This document shows, piece by piece, positions 30,853 through 35,554 of a stretch of 35,554 nt of DNA. This DNA is from Velamenicoccus sp964471325. Its GTDB lineage: Bacteria > Omnitrophota > Gorgyraeia > Velamenicoccales > Velamenicoccaceae. A program made the translations under genes and the position numbers. The stretch is taken from contig CAYYFL010000016.1 of NCBI GenBank assembly GCA_964471325.1, forward strand, positions 1 to 35,554, in the 5' to 3' direction. Numbering within the stretch: position 1 is the first letter of the stretch; every line of letters begins with the position of its first letter. The notes under the pieces were generated by a model. That model was given only the letters and a program-made list of their open reading frames with translations. It had not been told where the DNA came from and did no database searches.

Positions 30853-30872
30853 GATTGAGCTAGCGGCCCGAA
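30853..30872. repeat. 20-base copy of the tRNA-Lys 5' end
   Basis: GATTGAGCTAGCGGCCCGAA is identical to 30731-30750, covering the D-arm part, acceptor 5' strand and flank of tRNA-Lys(CTT). No further tRNA body follows, so it is a remnant in the same orientation. Confidence 0.75.
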
Positions 30873-30925
30873 ACATTCCTTAACATGCACCCTCTGGATG
30901 CATCAAGAAGTTCCTTAATGGTAAC

Positions 30926-31005
30926 GTCCTGAGCGAAGCCCTTCGCTCTGCGAAGGGCGGAGTCGAAGGGCGGCCACGTAAAACGACCTTTGCTCATCAC
31001 GTGGC
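30926..31005. repeat. GAAGGGCGGAGTCGAAGGG-type repeat and hairpins
   Basis: CCCTTCGC-TCT-GCGAAGGG (30939-30957) is a perfect stem, followed by a near-repeat GGAGTCGAAGGGCGG and the arms GCCACGT/ACGTGGC (30973-30979, 30999-31005). Noncoding. The remaining bases to 31100 show no gene. Confidence 0.55.
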
Positions 31006-31103
31006 AAGCTCGAAATAATCTTCTTTCTCTATTCTACCTCAAAAGAAGTGTAAATATTACCAGATTTCAAACGGGGTGTAAAGAAAATTCACTGGGCGTC
31101 CCG

Positions 31104-31289
31104 TCACTCTTTTTCAAACTTGATCTTGGCGATGAAATAACCGAGACCGACCCCTAACACAAAGATACCAAAAACATAATTGGGATAATTGTTCTTCAGG
31201 GCGAAATCCACCAGCAAATACGTGTAAATCCAGATCAGCAGGCCGTGAAGCAAGATCTTAAGGAAAATCTTGAGCTTGAGCCCTTTCAT
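31104..31289 (-). CDS. small two-helix membrane protein, unknown function
   Basis: A 61-residue protein from the ATG at 31289, preceded by AGGGGAGAG. Two hydrophobic segments (about 8-28, LLHGLLIWIYTYLLVDFA region, and 37-54, VFGIFVLGVGLGYFIAKI) joined by a short polar loop with KNNYPN, then a charged tail KFEKE. No family is recognised. A longer reading in the same frame runs back into the permease gene and is not credible. It follows the ABC-2 permease by 92 bases and may be the last operon gene. Confidence 0.65.
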   Translation of the reverse strand: MKGLKLKIFLKILLHGLLIWIYTYLLVDFALKNNYPNYVFGIFVLGVGLGYFIAKIKFEKE

Positions 31290-31324
31290 CTCTCCCCTTC
31301 CTTTCTTGGAGCTGGTCCCATTCT

Positions 31325-31379
31325 TCCCATCCATGAGCCCCGGCGCCTCCCGGAGGCAGACCATGACGGATGGATGGGA
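31325..31379. repeat. hairpin between ABC-2 permease and small membrane gene
   Basis: TCCCATCCAT (31325-31334) pairs with ATGGATGGGA (31370-31379). No T-run follows on the minus strand; it may attenuate or stabilise the mRNA 3' to the permease. Confidence 0.5.
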
Positions 31380-31381
31380 GC

Positions 31382-32509
31382 CTAGCCCATCTTCCTCTTG
31401 AACTGGAGCGTGCTCAGGACGATGACGCACAGCCCGATGAACAACAGCGGCACCATCTGCTGGCGGAGGACCGCGATGCCGACGCCCTTCAAAAAAATCC
31501 CGCGGATGATGATCATAAAATACCTCAAGGGGTTGAGGTACGTAAAGACCTGGATGGCCTGGGGCATGTTGGCGATAGGATACGCAAACCCGGACAACAG
31601 GACCGTCGGCAGATAAAAGAGGAACACCGACATCATGGACTCCTGCTGGGTGGAGGAGATCGTCGAGATAAAAAGCCCTATGCCCAGGGTCGTAAACAAG
31701 TAGATGCAGGTGGTCAACAACAGCAATAGAAGGTTTCCTCTCAAGGGGATGTGGAACCACAGGACGCCGAGCGCGGTGATCAGGACGATCTGCACGAGGG
31801 CGATGATGCCGAAGGGCAAAAGCTTTCCCAGGATCAGCTCTATGGGCCGCAGAGGGCTGACAATCAACTGTTCCATGGTGCCGATCTCTTTTTCCTTGAC
31901 GATGGCCATGGACGACAGAAGCAAAGACATCATGGTCACGATGATCGCGATGACGCCGGGAAGGTAATAATTACGCGAGATGAGGTTGCCGTTGAACCAC
32001 GCCCGGTCGCGCAGGTCCACGCTGGGGGCGTATTTGATGCCGCCGCGCTCCAGGGCTTCCTGTTTGAGAAGGTTGTACTGGTAATCCTGCATGATCGTGT
32101 TCGCATAGCCCATCACCACCATCGCCGTGTTGGAGTCCGTTCCGTCGTAGGCCAGCTGGATCTGGGCATCCTTGCCCGCCTCGAGGTTGCGGCCGTAGCC
32201 GCGGTCGATGCGGATGACGACGCTCGCCTGGCCCTTGTCCAGGACAAGATTCTCGGCCTCCTCGGTATCGATGAAATACTTGGGGACGAAATATTTGGAA
32301 TACGTGAAATCACGCAACAGCTCGCGGCTCTCCTTGGTGTTGTCGCGGTCGAAGATCGCCGTCGGGACGAAGTTGATGTCCTTGTTGGCGGCATAGCCGA
32401 AGAGGATGATCTGGATGAGCGGCGTGATAAAGATGATCGTCTTCATCCGGGGGTCGCGGAAGATCTGCTTGAATTCCTTGATAAAGATGGATTTGGCGCG
32501 TTCCCACAT
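31382..32509 (-). CDS. ABC-2 type transporter permease (YbhR-like)
   Basis: A 375-residue permease: one N-terminal membrane helix (IIFITPLIQIILFGYA near 25-40), a periplasmic domain of about 130 residues, then five helices near 185-370, with the ABC-2 landmark KEKEIGTMEQLIVSPLRPIELILGK. It belongs to the YbhR/YhhJ class forming the membrane channel of an efflux pump with the upstream permease, ATPases and HlyD adaptor. It starts 20 bases after the preceding permease stop. Confidence 0.92.
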   Translation of the reverse strand: MWERAKSIFIKEFKQIFRDPRMKTIIFITPLIQIILFGYAANKDINFVPTAIFDRDNTKESRELLRDFTYSKYFVPKYFIDTEEAENLVLDKGQASVVIRIDRGYGRNLEAGKDAQIQLAYDGTDSNTAMVVMGYANTIMQDYQYNLLKQEALERGGIKYAPSVDLRDRAWFNGNLISRNYYLPGVIAIIVTMMSLLLSSMAIVKEKEIGTMEQLIVSPLRPIELILGKLLPFGIIALVQIVLITALGVLWFHIPLRGNLLLLLLTTCIYLFTTLGIGLFISTISSTQQESMMSVFLFYLPTVLLSGFAYPIANMPQAIQVFTYLNPLRYFMIIIRGIFLKGVGIAVLRQQMVPLLFIGLCVIVLSTLQFKRKMG

Positions 32510-32529
32510 ATCCGTTTTGCGTTTTTATA

Positions 32530-33666
32530 TTAGGTGATGACTTTCTTTTTAAACCGTTTCATGGCTAAAAAAAGCATGAAGAAGGCGAACAAAAAAAGGA
32601 ACGTCGCCTCGTCCCACATGACCCTGAGCCCTCCCGCCTTGAGAAACAGCTCCCGCAGGATGATGATGTAATATTTGGCCGGCACAAAATACGTCACAGC
32701 CTGGATCACCTTTGGCATGTTGAAGACCGGATAGATGAAGCCCGACAACAACATTGTCGGGATGAGCGTCGTCAAGCTCGCCAATTGACTAGCCATCAGC
32801 TGCGTCCTGGCGACGACCGAAATATAGATCCCCTGCGACAAGGCGCCCGTCAAAAACAAGGCGCTCAAGAACGCCAGCGTCAGGTAATGGCCGCGGAACG
32901 GCACGGCAAACAAAAACCGCGCCATGAGGACGCCGACGATCAGGTCGAAGAACCCGATGCAGAAATAAGGGATGAACTTGCCGAAAACCAGCTCCGGCGC
33001 CTTGACGGGAGTGGCGATCAGCTGTTCCATGGTGCCCCTCTCCCACTCGCGCGCGATGCACAAGGACGTGACCAAAGCCGAGATGATCATGATGATCATG
33101 GCGATGACGCCCGGCACGATGAACCACGTGCTGGTCAGGCCCATGTTGTACCAGACCCGCGTGCGGGCATCCACCGTCCGCTGCGGCGTAACCCCGCGGC
33201 TCTCCATGGCGCTCGTCATCAGGTTGACGTTGTACTGGGCGACCACCGAACGCACGTAATTCATGGCGATGGTCGCCGTATTGGCGTCGCTGCCGTCGAC
33301 GATCAACTGCAAAGGCGCGGTCTTTCCGGCCTCCAGGAAATGCGAAAAATCCTTGGGGATGACGAGCGCCAGCATGGCATCGCCGGAGTCGATCTTGTAT
33401 TCGATGTCCCTGTAGTTGTCCGTATAGGCGATGATCCTGAAATACTTGGAATTCTTGAAATTCAGGAGAAATTCCCGCGTGACCTCAGAAGAGGCATCCT
33501 GGTTCCAGACGATCGTCCTGACGTGGTCGATATCCAGGGAAAGGCCGTAACCGAAGATGAGAAGCATGAAGACCGGAATACCCAGGGCCAGGCCGAGCGA
33601 GCGCGTGTCCCGCTTGATCTGGATGAACTCCTTCCAGGCGATCGCCCTGATCCTCTTTACGTTCAC
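32530..33666 (-). CDS. ABC-2 type transporter permease (YbhS-like)
   Basis: A 378-residue paralogue of the next permease with the same plan: helix near 22-40 (LGLALGIPVFMLLIFGYG), periplasmic domain, then a cluster of helices, with REWERGTMEQLIATPVKAPELVFGK. The two permeases probably form a heterodimer. The start overlaps the ATPase stop in an ATGA junction (33663-33666). Confidence 0.92.
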   Translation of the reverse strand: MNVKRIRAIAWKEFIQIKRDTRSLGLALGIPVFMLLIFGYGLSLDIDHVRTIVWNQDASSEVTREFLLNFKNSKYFRIIAYTDNYRDIEYKIDSGDAMLALVIPKDFSHFLEAGKTAPLQLIVDGSDANTATIAMNYVRSVVAQYNVNLMTSAMESRGVTPQRTVDARTRVWYNMGLTSTWFIVPGVIAMIIMIISALVTSLCIAREWERGTMEQLIATPVKAPELVFGKFIPYFCIGFFDLIVGVLMARFLFAVPFRGHYLTLAFLSALFLTGALSQGIYISVVARTQLMASQLASLTTLIPTMLLSGFIYPVFNMPKVIQAVTYFVPAKYYIIILRELFLKAGGLRVMWDEATFLFLFAFFMLFLAMKRFKKKVIT

Positions 33667-34616
33667 GACGCGTGCTCCTTATCGTAGTTCTCGATGGCCG
33701 AAACAAAGACGTCCTCGAGGGACGGCATGATCTTGCGGATGCTCTCGACGTTGGCGCCCCTGGACGCCAGATAGGCCTTCAGGGCCGGGATCGCCTTGGC
33801 GGCGTCATAAACGACGGCATGGATACTGGCGCCGAAAAGCGCCGCCTCCTTGACCGTCTCAAGCGCATCCAGCCCGTCGATCCAGTCCTGCGCGGCATTG
33901 ACGACGATCTCCAGGACGTCGTTCTTCATGAACTTGGTCTTCATCTCGGCCGGCGTGCCCATGGCGATGATCGTGCCGTGATAGATCAGGACCATACGGT
34001 CGCAATTCTCGGCCTCGTCCATGTAGTGCGTCGTCACGAAGATCGTCACGCCGTTGTGCGCCAGGTCTTTGATGATCGCCCAGAAGTTGGCGCGCGTGAT
34101 CGGATCGACGCCCGACGTCGGCTCGTCCAAAAAAAGCATCCGGGGATGATGGATGAGCGCGCAGCCCAAAGCCAGGCGCTGTTTCCAGCCGCCGGAGATG
34201 ACCTTGGTCGGTCGCGTGCGGAAATCCTCCAGCCCCGCCAGCCGGATCACCTCTTCCTTCCTCTCTTTGCGCTTATCATAGGGGATATTGTAGATGCCGG
34301 AATAGAAATCGATGTTCTCCTCGACGGTCAGGTCGTCGTAGAGGGAGAATTTCTGGGACATGTAGCCGATGTTTTCCTTGATCTTGCCCTGCTCGTTGAT
34401 GATGTCGAAACCGCCCACAGTGCCCGAGCCGGATGTCGGGGCGTAGATGCCGCAGAGCATGCGGATGGTCGTGGATTTGCCGGCGCCGTTGGGGCCCAGG
34501 AACCCGAAGATCTCGCCGCGGCGGACTTCGAAATTCACCTTGTTGACGGCGGTGAAGCTGCCGAACTTCTTCTCTAAGTCCCGGACGCTGACGATGATAT
34601 CAGGCGCGCTGTTCAT
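33663..34616 (-). CDS. ABC transporter ATPase, canonical subunit (YbhF C-terminal half-like)
   Basis: A 317-residue ATPase: Walker A GPNGAGKST at 41-49, Q-loop MSQKFSLYD, signature SGGWKQR at 141-147, Walker B LFLDEP at 161-166 with the following SGVDP, and switch histidine H197 in TTHYMDEAE. The last 90 residues form an extra domain common in ABC-2 drug exporters. It overlaps its neighbour ATPase by 17 bases and the permease by 4. In E. coli YbhF two such domains are fused; here they are separate genes. Confidence 0.94.
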   Translation of the reverse strand: MNSAPDIIVSVRDLEKKFGSFTAVNKVNFEVRRGEIFGFLGPNGAGKSTTIRMLCGIYAPTSGSGTVGGFDIINEQGKIKENIGYMSQKFSLYDDLTVEENIDFYSGIYNIPYDKRKERKEEVIRLAGLEDFRTRPTKVISGGWKQRLALGCALIHHPRMLFLDEPTSGVDPITRANFWAIIKDLAHNGVTIFVTTHYMDEAENCDRMVLIYHGTIIAMGTPAEMKTKFMKNDVLEIVVNAAQDWIDGLDALETVKEAALFGASIHAVVYDAAKAIPALKAYLASRGANVESIRKIMPSLEDVFVSAIENYDKEHAS

Positions 34617-35355
34617 GTTTTTCGGCGTCCTTGATGATAGCGATGAACGCCTCCTCCAACGTCTTGGCGTTCCATTGTTTTTTGATCTTCTCCGGCTCTT
34701 CGCAACGCAGGAGCCGGCCTTTGTGGATCATCCCCACTCTCTTGCAGCGCTCGGCCTCGTCGAGATAGGCGGTGGAACAAAAAATCGTTACCTTCTCTTT
34801 CAGGAGGTCATAGAGGATCTTCCAGAAATCCCTGCGGGAGACGGGATCGACGCCGTTGGTGGGCTCATCGAGAAAGAGGACTTTCGGGGTGTGGATCAGC
34901 GCGCACGCCAGGCCCAACTTCTGTTTCATGCCGCCGGAGAGCTTGCCGGCAAACCTCTGCTTGAACGGCAGGAGGCCCGAAAACCCCAGGAGTCTGTCGA
35001 TGGTTTCCTGGCGGCTGGCCTTTTGGATGCCGTAGACGTCGGCGTAAAAATTGATGTTCTCCAGGACCGTCAGCTCTTCATAAAGACCGAAGCGCTGAGA
35101 CATGTAGGCGATGTTTTCCTTGAGGGGCTCGGCTTCCCTGACGATGTGCTTGTCATACACCCAGCCTTCGCCGGACGTCGGATCCAGGATGCCGGTCAGG
35201 AGCCTCATCGTCGTGGTCTTGCCCGCGCCGTCGGGCCCGACGAGGCCGAAGATCTCGCCCTCCTCGACGGCGAGGTCGAGGCCGTCGACCGCTACGAGCG
35301 GCCCGAACGCGCGCGTCAGCTTGTCGCAGCGGATGGCGTCCATATGCTTCTTCAT
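34600..35355 (-). CDS. ABC transporter ATPase, degenerate-switch subunit (YbhF N-terminal half-like)
   Basis: A 251-residue ATPase: Walker A GPDGAGKT at 40-47, MSQRFGLYEEL, signature LSGGMKQ at 139-145, Walker B VLFLDEP at 159-165, NGVDP. The switch-loop histidine is alanine (A196 in CSTAYLDEAE), so one of the two composite ATP sites is probably inactive or slow (inference). I start at the ATG at 35355 (MKKHMDAIRC); upstream codons in frame run through palindromic repeats. MDAIRC at 35343 is the alternative. Confidence 0.92.
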   Translation of the reverse strand: MKKHMDAIRCDKLTRAFGPLVAVDGLDLAVEEGEIFGLVGPDGAGKTTTMRLLTGILDPTSGEGWVYDKHIVREAEPLKENIAYMSQRFGLYEELTVLENINFYADVYGIQKASRQETIDRLLGFSGLLPFKQRFAGKLSGGMKQKLGLACALIHTPKVLFLDEPTNGVDPVSRRDFWKILYDLLKEKVTIFCSTAYLDEAERCKRVGMIHKGRLLRCEEPEKIKKQWNAKTLEEAFIAIIKDAEKHEQRA

Positions 35356-35393
35356 CTTGTAGGGGGCCACCCACGTGTGGCCCCGCTTTGGCT

Positions 35394-35490
35394 GTTGTAG
35401 TGCGCTCCCCTTGTGGGGCGCCTCTTGCGACCGCCGGCCCACAAGGGAGCCGGACTACCGGAGCCACAGCCGGGCGACGCATGCGTCGCC
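35394..35490. repeat. palindromic repeats within the efflux operon
   Basis: GGCGACGCATGCGTCGCC at 35473-35490 is a perfect 18-base palindrome right after the adaptor stop. An inverted pair with CCCCTTGTGGG near 35407-35418 and CCCACAAGGG near 35438-35447 lies between it and the ATPase start. REP-like; it may let the adaptor and ATPase be expressed at different levels. Confidence 0.6.
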
Positions 35491-35491
35491 A

Positions 35492-35554
35492 CTACTTGAG
35501 CAAGATGCGCGCATCCGCGGGCATGCCGGGCTTGAGTTCCAGCGAGTCGTTGAC
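35492..35554 (-). CDS. HlyD-family periplasmic adaptor, C-terminal end (partial)
   Basis: Only the last 20 codons are in the window. They read VNDSLELKPGMPADARILLK and stop at TAG (35492-35494), the usual closing strand of membrane-fusion proteins (LKPGM-A-v-I). The rest lies beyond the window edge. Its place before the ATPase pair matches the YbhG-YbhFSR arrangement of an RND-independent efflux pump. Confidence 0.8.
   Translation of the reverse strand, partial: VNDSLELKPGMPADARILLK

Noticed and set aside
31290..31760. N-terminal extension of the small membrane protein
   Set aside because: It overlaps the ABC-2 permease out of frame and is low-complexity; a good ribosome site and ATG exist at 31289.
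34447..35400. 317-codon plus-strand reading frame across the ATPase genes
   Set aside because: Shadow of two overlapping ATPase genes with intact Walker and signature motifs.

Overview
The window reads as chromosomal DNA of an uncultured Gram-negative bacterium. LpxB, an MsbA-type exporter and a YbhG/YbhFSR-type efflux operon indicate an outer membrane. The gene set (regulatory PTS with membrane-anchored YvcK, short thermophile-type AhcY, truncated EF-Ts, B12-type radical SAM, a 23S-IVP-like four-helix-bundle gene) and the many palindromic intergenic repeats would suit Omnitrophota or a related lineage, but that placement is inference. Coding sequence is moderately GC-rich and intergenic islands are often more AT-rich. 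Almost all genes are on the minus strand; only the Gfo/Idh-lpxB pair is on plus.

Layout, left to right. (1) 1-248: hairpin-rich repeats. (2) 249-4522: branched-chain amino acid synthesis (minus strand ilvD-ilvB-ilvN) with a four-helix-bundle gene in an inverted-repeat cassette between ilvB and ilvN. (3) 4644-8684: DUF4139 secreted protein, 6-phosphofructokinase and class II aldolase. (4) 8849-11416: metK and ahcY of the activated methyl cycle. (5) 11560-16185: PTS IIA, YvcK, HPr, Enzyme I and a sugar nucleotidyltransferase, a PTS relay without any sugar permease. (6) 16186-17577: tRNA-Gly, tRNA-Leu and tRNA-Lys among many hairpins. (7) 17578-20442: classical rpsB-tsf-pyrH-frr operon. (8) 20689-25041: MsbA-like exporter, divergent from a sigma70-promoter-driven Gfo/Idh-lpxB transcript. 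(9) 25141-30205: macrodomain protein, DUF362 ferredoxin, DUF4186, PilZ, GT2 and radical SAM genes. (10) 30206-31100: tRNA-Lys(CTT) among tRNA-derived fragments. (11) 31104-35554: a two-ATPase, two-permease ABC-2 efflux operon with the end of its HlyD adaptor.

The most notable signal is in the 5' leader of Gfo/Idh-lpxB. A near-consensus promoter is followed by three tandem copies of an 85-95 nt two-stem motif. The stems differ between copies with compensatory changes, while the single-stranded segments (CGAAYAU and UCAAAWAUAGA) are conserved. This looks like a structured RNA that I cannot assign to any family. A second theme is a family of long palindromes with TTAACCCC/GGGGTTAA-like ends. Two members, directly in front of metK and tsf, show base-pair covariation and sit between the upstream gene and the Shine-Dalgarno sequence.
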